From Pseudomaricurvus sp965662505 (GTDB taxonomy: Bacteria; Pseudomonadota; Gammaproteobacteria; Pseudomonadales; Cellvibrionaceae): DNA of 60,985 nt. The position numbers and the translations under genes were made by a program. Position 1 is the first letter of the stretch, and every line of letters begins with the position of its first letter. This document shows, piece by piece, positions 41,160-50,437 of the stretch. The notes beneath the pieces are model-generated. The model saw only the letters and a list, made by a program, of their open reading frames with translations. It ran no database searches and was not told where the DNA came from. Where the stretch lies: positions 1 to 60,985 of the forward strand of contig NZ_CBFIHX010000004.1 in the NCBI RefSeq assembly GCF_965662505.1, read 5' to 3'.

Positions 41160-43529
41160 ATGAAGCACACTTTCAAAACCAAGCTTTTAGCCTCCTGTCT
41201 CATAGCAGCGAGCGGGGGTATTGCGTATCCGGCGTTCGCCCAATCCGGTAGTGCCACGGTCCTGGAAGAGGTCATTGTTTCCGCCCGACGTGTAGACGAA
41301 AGTCTTCAGGATGTTCCTGTCACAGTGAACGTTGTGACAAGTGAAGTATTGGAGGAGCTGAACATCCGTCGTTTCGAAGACCTGGAGCAAGTCGTCGCGG
41401 GTCTCGAACTGGAAGATCGCGCTGTAGGACCTCTAGCCTCTATGCGCGGCATACGCTTCGATGCTTTTGCCAGCGGGAACAACCCCAGTGTTGAGTTTTA
41501 CCTGAATGATTCTTTGATTACGGCCAACATCGCCATGCAATCCATGTTTGATGTGGGCAAAGTCGAAGTGCTGCGTGGTCCCCAGGGGACATTGCGTGGG
41601 CGAGCCTCACCTTCAGGCTCCATCACGATGACCGCCAAGCGTCCGAACTTACAGGAGTTCGAAGGCAGTATCGACTACACCTCAACGAACGAGGGTGGCG
41701 AGAATTACAACGGCGGCATCAGCATTCCACTTATCAAAGACAAATTGGCTCTCCGGGTTGCCGGTTTCTCAGAGGAAAACCGTATCAACCACGTAGAAAG
41801 TTTCAGGACTGGCGAAGAAGCGAAAATGGAAAGCGATGGCTATCGTGTTTCAATGCTTTTTCAACCCAGCGATAATTTGTCCATCAATGCTTATTTTCAG
41901 GATCTCAGCACGGATCGCTGGCAGTATTCACAAATCGAATCCGCCAATATTGTAGACCCCTCTCTCGCCGATAGTCCGATGCACATTAAGGACTCAGACA
42001 GGTTATCCGCTCAGCTGGCACCCACAACTAATTTCACAGATTCGGAGCGAGCCGGGCTTGAACTGGAGTGGGACCTGGGCCCAGTACAATTTAATTATTC
42101 TGGTGCTTTGACGGATAACAGTTTTATCAATGAAGAAGTAGCAGATATTGCCGGATTCTACGATGAGACCTACCCAGAGGAAGTCCAAGGCGTCTTAAAT
42201 CAATCCGTTGCCAACGATCAGACAGCGGAAAGCCACGAGATACGATTATCAGGTGACTTGACTGATAGTTTAATGCTCACCACCGGTGTTTTTTACTCTA
42301 CACTAGACTCTACCAATAACATCGAATCGGTAACACCGGTGTTTTCATCTGGTACGGGACCCAATGATTATTGTTGTTCTGTCATCACCCCGATAGTTTC
42401 AGCGGGTGTATCTAAAGAAATATCCTATTTTGGTAATTTAATCTACCGACTCACCGAGAACACAGAACTTTCGGGGGGGCTCCGCTATATTGACTATCAA
42501 AATGATTCCTCGGTCACAGTGAATGGCACTGTACTGGGCGAGGATCACCAGGATGAACAGAACGTAATCTACACACTTTCTTTGGCTCATAACTTCACCC
42601 CTGACGTCATGGGTTACGTCACCCTGGGCAGCTCATGGCGGCCAGGAAAGCAAGATGTGGGCAATTCCGATACTGATCGAACCGCTCAAGAACAAAAATT
42701 CCTGGTGACTCCAGAAGAAGAATCCGATTCCATTGAATTTGGCCTGAAAACAACGTCGTTGGATGGTCGTTTAAGACTGAACGCCACCGTCTTTTATCAA
42801 CAGTTTGAGGGCTACCCTGATCTGGGGGCAGGCGGCAGTGTGCGCTATGTCGACACCGACAGCGCAGGCCTGGAGACGGTTGACAATGATAACTTTTTGG
42901 CAGGACTTGATGTGGATGTCTACGGTCTGGAGTTTGATGGAAGCTTTCAGATAACCGACAACTGGAATGTTAGCGGTAATTACAGTTGGGCACAGGGTAC
43001 TCAGGAAGGAGAAATAGCCTGTAATGACTACGCCCCTGCCGACGGAAACCCTGATAGCTCAGTCCCACCCGTCACTGTTGGCGAAATTCGCGCCGCCACC
43101 GGTGGTGACGATATCGCCTCCTGCAATATCAGTGAACGTTCCTATGAAGGACCCACATGGTCGACGTCATTAACAACCGAATATTCTCATCAAATGTTCG
43201 ATCAAATGGACGGCTATGTACGATTGCAGGCAAAAATCAACGGCGCATCCAAAGGTAATGCCACCAATCCTAACGATAACGTCGACTCCTATTCCACGTT
43301 GAATCTCTATGCCGGGTTACGCTCTGGTGAAACTGAATATGGACGCTGGGAAGTTATGGCTTTCGTCAAAAATCTTACTGATACACAAGAGCGAACCAAC
43401 TTTGGAACCAATCCTGTCATCACCGGCGTCAGGACATTCCTTGGTACTTCAAACGAAGTGTCACCCTACCGTACGGTGTCACTCACTGCACCACGGGAGA
43501 TCGGCTTGAACATCAGATACAACTTTTAA
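41160..43529 (+). CDS. TonB-dependent outer-membrane receptor 3
   Basis: 789 aa. The signal peptide ends near residue 28 ('YPAFAQSG'). The plug starts 'VLEEVIVSARRVDESLQDVP' and contains 'VEVLRGPQGTLRGRASPSG', nearly the same as receptor 1 (20262-22655); the ends also match ('APREIGLNIRYNF'). The two are paralogues in one locus and may take related ligands. Start ATG 41160 has a weak A-rich leader; the frame has no better start. It is followed, after a 388-bp gap with two hairpins, by the DUF5916/CBM9 protein in the same direction. Confidence 0.93.
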   Translation: MKHTFKTKLLASCLIAASGGIAYPAFAQSGSATVLEEVIVSARRVDESLQDVPVTVNVVTSEVLEELNIRRFEDLEQVVAGLELEDRAVGPLASMRGIRFDAFASGNNPSVEFYLNDSLITANIAMQSMFDVGKVEVLRGPQGTLRGRASPSGSITMTAKRPNLQEFEGSIDYTSTNEGGENYNGGISIPLIKDKLALRVAGFSEENRINHVESFRTGEEAKMESDGYRVSMLFQPSDNLSINAYFQDLSTDRWQYSQIESANIVDPSLADSPMHIKDSDRLSAQLAPTTNFTDSERAGLELEWDLGPVQFNYSGALTDNSFINEEVADIAGFYDETYPEEVQGVLNQSVANDQTAESHEIRLSGDLTDSLMLTTGVFYSTLDSTNNIESVTPVFSSGTGPNDYCCSVITPIVSAGVSKEISYFGNLIYRLTENTELSGGLRYIDYQNDSSVTVNGTVLGEDHQDEQNVIYTLSLAHNFTPDVMGYVTLGSSWRPGKQDVGNSDTDRTAQEQKFLVTPEEESDSIEFGLKTTSLDGRLRLNATVFYQQFEGYPDLGAGGSVRYVDTDSAGLETVDNDNFLAGLDVDVYGLEFDGSFQITDNWNVSGNYSWAQGTQEGEIACNDYAPADGNPDSSVPPVTVGEIRAATGGDDIASCNISERSYEGPTWSTSLTTEYSHQMFDQMDGYVRLQAKINGASKGNATNPNDNVDSYSTLNLYAGLRSGETEYGRWEVMAFVKNLTDTQERTNFGTNPVITGVRTFLGTSNEVSPYRTVSLTAPREIGLNIRYNF

Positions 43530-43541
43530 AGGGCTGCAGAG

Positions 43542-43581
43542 ACACCCAATATGAGACAGCGCCTTGTTTGGTATTGGGTGT
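43542..43581 (+). terminator. Hairpin after TonB receptor 3 (first)
   Basis: Perfect 10-bp stem ACACCCAATA/TATTGGGTGT with a 20-nt loop, 13 bp past the stop codon and followed by AATTAAAG. Confidence 0.65.
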
Positions 43582-43622
43582 AATTAAAGTCCGGAGAACC
43601 ATCAGTCGAAGAAAACCAGTCA

Positions 43623-43663
43623 GTTAGGCCAACCTGAATTAATCTCTCCCAGGCTGGCCTAAC
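43623..43663 (+). terminator. Hairpin after TonB receptor 3 (second)
   Basis: GTTAGGCCAACCT pairs with AGGCTGGCCTAAC at 12 of 13 positions, loop 15 nt. With the first hairpin it forms a tandem end structure. Nothing else is visible between 43664 and 43917. Confidence 0.6.
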
Positions 43664-43917
43664 CCACCCACTGTATGCTCACGATTGCTGCTACAACAAT
43701 GACCGCTGGAATGGCTATTACCGACCTGATGCTTATTCGGTTAGCAGTGATGAGTCTTAGATAAAATGACCCGAGCTTTTTTGTGAACTGAAATCGCCCG
43801 AATGAATTTATAGATTAATCAAATTAAGTCAAAAACATTACACCAAGCCTAATAAGGCACGTTATGTATTACAAAAAGAGACATCATAAAAGAGACATGG
43901 GAATGAAGGGATTAAAG

Positions 43918-46152
43918 ATGACCAAAGTGCCGCGGCAGCGTTTTTTCCAGCAGTTAACTCTGGTATTGCTTGCCTTATCGCAGGGGGCCTGGTCACAGTC
44001 ACAAAACAACAATGATGATGAGACAAAATACTTTTCAGCAATCAAGCTTGATGTCGCGCCCGTCATTGACGGGTACTTGGATGACCCTGTTTGGCAGAAA
44101 GTCACCGCGATCGACGATTTTCACCAAATCAATCCCGGAGATGGCGTCCCGCCCACTGAGAAAACGGAAGTTTACCTGACCTACGACAAGGACTATCTCT
44201 ATTTTGCTGGCACCCTCTACGAAAAGGACCCAAGCCAAATATCTGCCAACGTAATGCAGAACGGCCAGGGCTTCCCCAATGACGACCGCATTACTATTGT
44301 CATTGACCCATTTAACACGGGCAAGAGCGGTTATCGATTTGAAACTAATCCTCTGGGTGGACGAAACGACGGTCTATATGTAGGTGATAGATTCTCTTAT
44401 GACTGGCAAGTGATCTGGCAATCTGCGTCCCAGATCACGGACTACGGCTGGACTTTTGAAATGGCGATTCCTTTCAAGTCCATCCCTTTCGACCAAAATA
44501 TTGACACTTGGGGAGTGAATTTCTCTCGTGGCATTCGTCGTAGTGATGAAGAAGCCGTTTGGGTATCTAGAAATCGAACCTTCAACCCTAACATCCAGGG
44601 CATGGTTACCGGTCTTGAGGGAATGGACCAAGGTATAGGCCTGGACATCGTCCCCTCAGTTTCCATCAGTCAGCAACGAGAATACGATCCCAATAGTTCC
44701 CATGTTAATTTCGAGCCATCACTGGATGCTTATTACCGAATCACGCCCTCTTTGAACTGGTCTCTCACGTTCAACACCGATTTCTCCGCCACTGAAGTCG
44801 ATGACCGGCAAGTGGATCTAACCCGATTTGGTTTGTTCTTCCCGGAAAAACGTGATTTCTTCCTTAATGATTCTGACCTTTTCTCTTTTGGCAACATTCA
44901 GAGCAGCGACAATCAAGTCCATCGTGGCTCAACCCAACAAAACGGACGCCCTTTCTTTTCGCGCCGTATCGGATTAGGTGCCGACGGCTCTCCGGTCGAC
45001 ATTGAAGTAGGCACTAAATTGAGTGGAAGAGCCGGCCCCTGGAGTATCGGTACATTAGCGGTACGTCAGGCGGAAAATGGCGACATTGATGCCTCGGACT
45101 TGCTTGTTACCCGAATTCAACACGATGTTCTCAGTGAGTCCAAAGTGGGATTTATATTTACCAGTGGTGACCCAAGATCCAATCTGGACAACACACTCTA
45201 CGGTATGGATTTCCTGTACACCAATACCAGACTAGCAGGTGACAATACTCTGGATATCAATACCTGGGTGCAAAAAACAGAAACCGAAGGTCTATCCGGT
45301 GATGATATGGCCTATGGTGTGGGATTTAACGTTCCAAATAACGAAGGATTAAAAGGGGGTATACAGTTCCGAGAAATACAACAGAATTTCAGGCCTGCCC
45401 TCGGTTTTGTCAATCGCGTTAACGTGCGCGACTATGATGCCAATATTGGCTATAAGCACTTTTTTAACAGCCAAGGTTTGGGTAAATGGTTCCAGTCTCT
45501 CGACGCCAGAATTGATGCTGAGAGCATCCATGTCATCGATGGAGGTCTGCAATCAGCCACTTACAGAGTACAACCCATCAGTCTGGTTACCCATTCCAAC
45601 GATAAACTTCAGTTCAGTGTCAAACAAAACAGGGAAGTGGTAGACAAACCCTTTCGACTTTTTCGAGACGACGACAGTGGTCTTCTTATCAAACCGGGTG
45701 ATTATACCTTTGACGAATATACGATCTCTCTGGACACCGGCGGTTACCGAAGCGTTTATGGAAGCCTGTCTTATACCGGTGGGGAATTTTACGACGGGGA
45801 CCGGGTTAACATCAGCTCCAGTATGACATGGCAACCCTCCCCCAAATTCAATATGTCGCTCCGTTATGACTGGAATGATATCACCATGCCCGATGGCGAT
45901 TTCATTACTCGGTTGGTCGTGGCCGATGTGACTTATAACTTTGCATTGGGATTGTCCTGGAAAACCTTGATTCAATACGACAACGTATCCGAAGTCACAG
46001 GGTTGAATAGCCGCCTGTCCTGGAATGAGATAGCTGGACGGGAAGCCTTTTTAGTGCTCAACCACAACTGGCAGGATTTTGATCAGGATAATCACTTTGA
46101 AAATGCAAGCTCGGAACTGGTCTTAAAACTGGGTTACACCTTTCGATTTTAA
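43918..46152 (+). CDS. DUF5916 protein with N-terminal CBM9-like domain (outer-membrane type)
   Basis: About 744 aa from ATG 43918, chosen because AAGGGA sits six bases upstream and the signal peptide then has normal length ('LTLVLLALSQGAWSQ'). The open frame extends 18 codons further up. Residues about 35-230 are a CBM9-like domain ('DGYLDDPVWQKVTAIDDF', 'DRITIVIDPFNTGKSGYRF', 'WTFEMAIPFKSIPF'); the rest is DUF5916, rich in alternating beta strands and ending 'LVLKLGYTFRF', as in outer-membrane barrels. 'LFFPEKRDFFLND' is a family hallmark. Such proteins accompany TonB receptors in glycan loci, but their function is not known. It may bind or pass the ligand at the surface. Confidence 0.87.
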   Translation: MTKVPRQRFFQQLTLVLLALSQGAWSQSQNNNDDETKYFSAIKLDVAPVIDGYLDDPVWQKVTAIDDFHQINPGDGVPPTEKTEVYLTYDKDYLYFAGTLYEKDPSQISANVMQNGQGFPNDDRITIVIDPFNTGKSGYRFETNPLGGRNDGLYVGDRFSYDWQVIWQSASQITDYGWTFEMAIPFKSIPFDQNIDTWGVNFSRGIRRSDEEAVWVSRNRTFNPNIQGMVTGLEGMDQGIGLDIVPSVSISQQREYDPNSSHVNFEPSLDAYYRITPSLNWSLTFNTDFSATEVDDRQVDLTRFGLFFPEKRDFFLNDSDLFSFGNIQSSDNQVHRGSTQQNGRPFFSRRIGLGADGSPVDIEVGTKLSGRAGPWSIGTLAVRQAENGDIDASDLLVTRIQHDVLSESKVGFIFTSGDPRSNLDNTLYGMDFLYTNTRLAGDNTLDINTWVQKTETEGLSGDDMAYGVGFNVPNNEGLKGGIQFREIQQNFRPALGFVNRVNVRDYDANIGYKHFFNSQGLGKWFQSLDARIDAESIHVIDGGLQSATYRVQPISLVTHSNDKLQFSVKQNREVVDKPFRLFRDDDSGLLIKPGDYTFDEYTISLDTGGYRSVYGSLSYTGGEFYDGDRVNISSSMTWQPSPKFNMSLRYDWNDITMPDGDFITRLVVADVTYNFALGLSWKTLIQYDNVSEVTGLNSRLSWNEIAGREAFLVLNHNWQDFDQDNHFENASSELVLKLGYTFRF

Positions 46153-46159
46153 TACAGGA

Positions 46160-46220
46160 GGATAGGGGTAACCCTAGCTAACCACTCTAGTGTGTTTTGG
46201 TTAAGTGGTTACCGCTATCC
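46160..46220. terminator. Large hairpin between convergent genes
   Basis: GGATAGGGGTAACC (46160-46173) pairs with GGTTACCGCTATCC (46207-46220) at 13 of 14 positions; an inner TAACCACT/AGTGGTTA pairing competes with it. It begins 8 bp after the DUF5916 stop codon and lies before the end of the convergent GH3 gene. Confidence 0.65.
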
Positions 46221-46373
46221 GGAGTCGGCAGACTGTTTGGTATCGACGGTAAAGAGATCACGCCCCTTCTCATCAGGTTAAAATGGTGAAAAAATAACGC
46301 TCACTTACAGAAAACAACTGCTAACGGGATATTTCGCTCACGACAGAAGCACGCTTTCCCATTCCTGCACCTT

Positions 46374-48788
46374 CTACCGCGTGTATGTACTTGTTTCAAA
46401 ATCCGACGGAGTCAACCCTTTAGGCAACGCCAAGGCTCCCGGCATGGTCTGGCTGACTACAATGTCATCTTTAACCGCAAAGGTAACGGGATGAATATCT
46501 TTAATATCCGATGAGTTACTGATATAAGCCTTATAAACTCCTGGCTCCATCACCCATTGATTACTTGCAGGGTCAAAGCTGGATAGCCATTTAGCTGAAA
46601 CATCTAAAGACAATGTCTGGCTTTCACCAGGCTCTAACGAGGCGGTTTTGGCAAACCCTTTCAATTCAATGATCGGTTTTTCGACACTGCCTGAGGGCGC
46701 CGCTACGTAAAGTTGAACAACCTCTTTACCAGCGATTTCACCACTATTAGTCACCTGGACCGAAAAAGTCACTTTGCCTGATAATCGCTTTGTGTTCAAA
46801 GTATTACTGATCATCGCCGGAGAGCCATACTCGAAATCCGTGTAAGACAGGCCGTAACCAAATGGATAACTAACAGGCTTATCGAAAGTGGTAAAATACC
46901 GGTACCCAACATAGATACCTTCGTTGTAGAAGTGGGTATCGACTATGCCATCGGCATCTGTGTCTGTTCCCGGAAAATTGGCAGCTGAAGGAATGTCCGA
47001 ATACTTCACAGGAATGGTTTGCGCCAGCTTCCCGCTGGGGTTAACTTCACCCGATAGTATATCGGCAACCACCTTCCCGGCTTCCTGCCCTGGCATATAA
47101 GCAAGAACAATCGCATCGACATTCTCTTGCCAGGAGTCCATTTCAATAATACCGGCAACATTGAGTACAACAACGACCTTCTTGTTTTTTTCGTGGGCAG
47201 ATGTAGCGACACGATGAATCAGGCTTTCCTCATCTTCTGATAACAGAAAATCACCCGCTGAATGAGTTCTATCCCGTCCCTGCAAGGAATAACGACCAAT
47301 AGTGATAACAGCCACGTCATTATTGGCGACATATCTCTCTATAGCTGCTGTTGAAAGAGAGGGCTCCTTGCACTCAATAATCGTAGATAAGCCATAAAAG
47401 TCAGTCTCTTTTTTATTCGCAGAAAAAAAGTCGTCATAAAAAGCTTTTAGATCAGCATCAACATTAAAGACATCCGCCAGACCATCCCCGATATTAACGG
47501 TATATGCCGCGTGAACGTCTCCGCTACCATAGCCACCTTTAAGGGTATTTACCTGGGCGATCCCAAACGAGGCAACAGTATCTGGCTGACTAATGGGCAG
47601 CGTATTGCCATTATTTTTTAACAGCACAACGCCTTCACCAGCTGCCATTCTGGATAACGCAGCGTGATCGTCCAGATCCGGACTATTACTAAATTGATAA
47701 CCCTGATTGGAGGGCGCTTTCAACGACTGGGTTAACACTCTAACAGCACTGGTTGCGATTGTTTCCGAACTCAGCTCGCCGGATTCATAGGCATTTTTCA
47801 ACTGCTCAAGGGCACCAATTTCATTATAGCGGTAAGCCAGTGCAACACCGCCGGGCTCAATCAGATCGTTACCAGACTGGATCATCTCAGAATAGTTACC
47901 GTCACCTGCGCTCCAGTCACTCATCACCATACCTTCAAAACCCCATTCGCCTCTTAGTACAGTGGTGTTAAGCTCTTTCCATTGTCCGGTGTAATGGCCA
48001 TTCACCTGATTCATCGCAGTCATCACTGCCCAGGGATTGGCATTATCAACCGCATATTGAAAACCACGCAGATAAATTTCGCGCAAGGCTCTTGGTGAAA
48101 TGATGTTGTTAACGGTGTTACGTGAAGTTTCGGCATTATTGGCAACAAAGTGCTTTATTGTGGCCCCCACACCCACCGATTGAGCACCAGAGACTTGCGC
48201 AGAAGCCATGATGCCGGACAGTAATGGATCTTCAGAAAAATACTCAAAGTTTCTCCCATTCAAAGGGTTACGCTGGATATTCAAACCAGGTGCAAGCCAA
48301 AAATCCAGTCCGTACTCTTTAGCTTCTTCGGCTATGGCTTGGCCAACTTCTTCTACAAGTTCAGGGTTCCAGGTTGATGCCAGCAAAGTGCTAACGGGAA
48401 ACGCTGTAGCATAATAAGTATTGCTGTCACCTTCTCGGGTTGGCTCTATGCGTATACCGACTGGCCCGTCAGCAAGTTTGATCGCAGAAACATCCAGACC
48501 TGTTTGTTCATTATAAACACCGTTGATGTAGCCAACCGTTCCAGGAACATCATTGCTGAGATTGGTTAGCGCATCGTAATTAACCCCAAATGACCGGTCA
48601 GGCTGCATTGCGTAACCAGGACCGACCAACATATTCATTTGTTCATAGGCCGTCATTTTTGCAACCAGGGACTCAGCTCTCTCTTTATAAGTGTCGCCAA
48701 CCTGATCTTCCACCGAATTTACGTTCTTACACCCTGGCATGGCGAGGAGCGGCATAATAGTCGCCAGTATGATCTTCTTATTGTCCAC
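46374..48788 (-). CDS. GH3 beta-glycosidase, lipoprotein (copy 3)
   Basis: 804 aa. Lipobox 'LLAMPGC' (Cys20). Catalytic barrel with 'IKLADGPVGIRIEP', 'APGLNIQRNPLNGRNFEYFS' and 'GATIKHFVANNAETSRN'; nucleophile Asp291 in 'GFEGMVMSDWSAGDG'. The acid/base region is in the second domain, and a fibronectin-III-like module ends the protein ('PFGYGLSYTDFEYGS', 'KEVVQLYVAAPSGSVEKP'). It is longer than copy 2 by about 60 residues and of a different GH3 subgroup (bacterial beta-glucosidase type). It is followed upstream in the operon by the esterase gene, with a 44-bp gap. Likely acts in the periplasm or at the cell surface. Confidence 0.93.
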   Translation of the reverse strand: MDNKKIILATIMPLLAMPGCKNVNSVEDQVGDTYKERAESLVAKMTAYEQMNMLVGPGYAMQPDRSFGVNYDALTNLSNDVPGTVGYINGVYNEQTGLDVSAIKLADGPVGIRIEPTREGDSNTYYATAFPVSTLLASTWNPELVEEVGQAIAEEAKEYGLDFWLAPGLNIQRNPLNGRNFEYFSEDPLLSGIMASAQVSGAQSVGVGATIKHFVANNAETSRNTVNNIISPRALREIYLRGFQYAVDNANPWAVMTAMNQVNGHYTGQWKELNTTVLRGEWGFEGMVMSDWSAGDGNYSEMIQSGNDLIEPGGVALAYRYNEIGALEQLKNAYESGELSSETIATSAVRVLTQSLKAPSNQGYQFSNSPDLDDHAALSRMAAGEGVVLLKNNGNTLPISQPDTVASFGIAQVNTLKGGYGSGDVHAAYTVNIGDGLADVFNVDADLKAFYDDFFSANKKETDFYGLSTIIECKEPSLSTAAIERYVANNDVAVITIGRYSLQGRDRTHSAGDFLLSEDEESLIHRVATSAHEKNKKVVVVLNVAGIIEMDSWQENVDAIVLAYMPGQEAGKVVADILSGEVNPSGKLAQTIPVKYSDIPSAANFPGTDTDADGIVDTHFYNEGIYVGYRYFTTFDKPVSYPFGYGLSYTDFEYGSPAMISNTLNTKRLSGKVTFSVQVTNSGEIAGKEVVQLYVAAPSGSVEKPIIELKGFAKTASLEPGESQTLSLDVSAKWLSSFDPASNQWVMEPGVYKAYISNSSDIKDIHPVTFAVKDDIVVSQTMPGALALPKGLTPSDFETSTYTR

Positions 48789-48832
48789 GTATAATGACCC
48801 GTTTCATTTAATTGAATCGCCTGGAGTCCAAC

Positions 48833-50137
48833 TTACTTCGACTGCGCCGCCAACCACTCCATGATCGTTACTGGCCGGCCGTCGAGCATGACGGGAGCTC
48901 CATTCAAGTCGTGTCGACTTTTATTGGCGTGGCTGTAGATCCAGGACCAGTGTCCACTGTAGCGATAATCTTCTCCGCCAAAGAAGCCGGTGATGTCCAC
49001 TACATGATCGTAGTAGGAAAAAATAATATTTTGAGCACCCGCCGCCATCAGACGTTTGTGCAGTGGCACCACGGTTTTATCCGGCTCCGTCACAGAGTCG
49101 TCTTTGGAATGCACAAACCAGATCGGAATATCTTTAATGCTGTCAACCTGCCTATCCGTCAGGTTTTCCGAATAGTAGGCCAAGGCACTCGGAAAGGCAG
49201 CAGCAAAGTAATCGGGATGTTCCAGAAGCAGCTTCAGCGTCATATACCCACCGTTGGAACAGCCACCCACATAGATACGAGCCGGGTCAATATCAGGATG
49301 GTCAGCGACGAACTGACGAATCAGAGCCATCAGTGGCGCGTGGTAAATATCATCGGTCTCCCCCCAGGTGGTCTGACCGTTGCCCGCATCCATCCATCGG
49401 GTTGGAGTTTGGGGAACCAGCAAGTATGCGCCACTAAAGAATGACTGTATTTCATCGGAAGCTAAGTTAGCCGCCCGGTTGGCAATGAGCGGAATGGACG
49501 GATCGGTGCCGCCCTCTCCCCCACCATGAAGCCAGATGATCAGCGGCGACTTTCCCTCGGTTTTTTTCGGAGCAAAGGAAGCATAAGATAGGGCTATTCC
49601 CTGGTCACTGAACTTGCCACTCAAGTCAAAGTGTTCAATGGGTTTTACAATCCGGTTGGCTTCTGAATTCCAGACCTTCCCGGTACTATTCTGAATAACC
49701 GTAAGTTGATAATCGATCCAGTTATTCCCCCGACACTTTTCGTTTCGCGAATATTGAATTGGGGAGCTGATTGGCATATTCGGTGCCACCGACAACACCA
49801 GGGTGACGAATTTTTCTTGATCATAATTAGCACCTTGCGCATCCGACACGTAGGCGTGGATAACCTCACGTTGCCCGGAAGCTAAAGCAGCGGGCAATTC
49901 GAAGCAATCCGAAGCCCGGTTAGCAAAAACGGTGTAGTCTTTCCAATCTACCGTGCTTACAGCCGTATCCAGTGACAGGATTACGCGGCTCACACCCGGC
50001 CCCCAGTCGTATCCTTCAACGACCATACTGTACTCCCCTCCTTGCGCGACTTCAGAGGAAGACTCATTCGCCCAAAGCGAAGAAGGTAGAGTAAGAGTTA
50101 TCAATACAACCAATAAACAGTGAATAGATACTTTCAT
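48833..50137 (-). CDS. Secreted esterase (EstA-like: Ig-like N-domain plus alpha/beta hydrolase)
   Basis: 434 aa with a signal peptide ending near 'SSLWANES' (residue 24). Residues about 30-185 form an immunoglobulin-like domain as in EstA-type esterases. The hydrolase domain follows: oxyanion loop 'LIIWLHGGGEGGTD', nucleophile Ser294 in 'IYVGGCSNGGYMTLKLL', acid Asp near 346 ('FVHSKDDSVT') and a His at about 396 ('SGHWSWIY'). Related enzymes are carbohydrate esterases or predicted peptidase-like hydrolases. In this locus it would remove acetyl or aryl esters from the glycan. Same direction as GH3 copy 3. Confidence 0.85.
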   Translation of the reverse strand: MKVSIHCLLVVLITLTLPSSLWANESSSEVAQGGEYSMVVEGYDWGPGVSRVILSLDTAVSTVDWKDYTVFANRASDCFELPAALASGQREVIHAYVSDAQGANYDQEKFVTLVLSVAPNMPISSPIQYSRNEKCRGNNWIDYQLTVIQNSTGKVWNSEANRIVKPIEHFDLSGKFSDQGIALSYASFAPKKTEGKSPLIIWLHGGGEGGTDPSIPLIANRAANLASDEIQSFFSGAYLLVPQTPTRWMDAGNGQTTWGETDDIYHAPLMALIRQFVADHPDIDPARIYVGGCSNGGYMTLKLLLEHPDYFAAAFPSALAYYSENLTDRQVDSIKDIPIWFVHSKDDSVTEPDKTVVPLHKRLMAAGAQNIIFSYYDHVVDITGFFGGEDYRYSGHWSWIYSHANKSRHDLNGAPVMLDGRPVTIMEWLAAQSK

Positions 50138-50189
50138 GGCTAGCCTTTCTGCTGCAGAGAATTAAACAGGAATAAATACAGATTCTTAT

Positions 50190-50316
50190 TGTGGTTTTCA
50201 TTGCTGACGATCAGGCGTGTCAGCCGCATATCCCTATAAGTAGAAATAGAACGAGTGACAACAATAACTTGAGCCCATTGCACCAGAGCATCCTCCAGGC
50301 GCAATTGCTTGAAGTT
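50190..50316 (-). pseudogene. Fossil of a third GH67-like gene (C-terminal fragment)
   Basis: Read leftward, this stretch lines up with 51945-52065 of the GH67-like gene copy 2 at the nucleotide level, with a few indels. The peptide 'LEDALVQWAQVIVVTRS' matches 'LENALAQWDEVIGVTRP', and 'YRDMRLTRLI' matches 'YKDMRLTHLI'. There is no open frame of useful length. It lies between the esterase and MFS genes, where a whole copy once stood or a duplication broke. It is closer to copy 2 than to copy 1. Confidence 0.8.
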
Positions 50317-50437
50317 TCCGGTCTAACCCTTGTGTGTGCGCGTATAACCGCTGTTTAATAAAAAGGGTTATGACGCAGCTCCTGACTTAAATCGTCAATT
50401 AACTGCTCTTTGTCCCTTTAATGGCCAGCCGCTCCCA

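Noticed and set aside
41048..41251. Small plus-strand frame overlapping the start of TonB receptor 3
   Set aside because: It runs in another frame into the receptor signal peptide and has no supporting feature.
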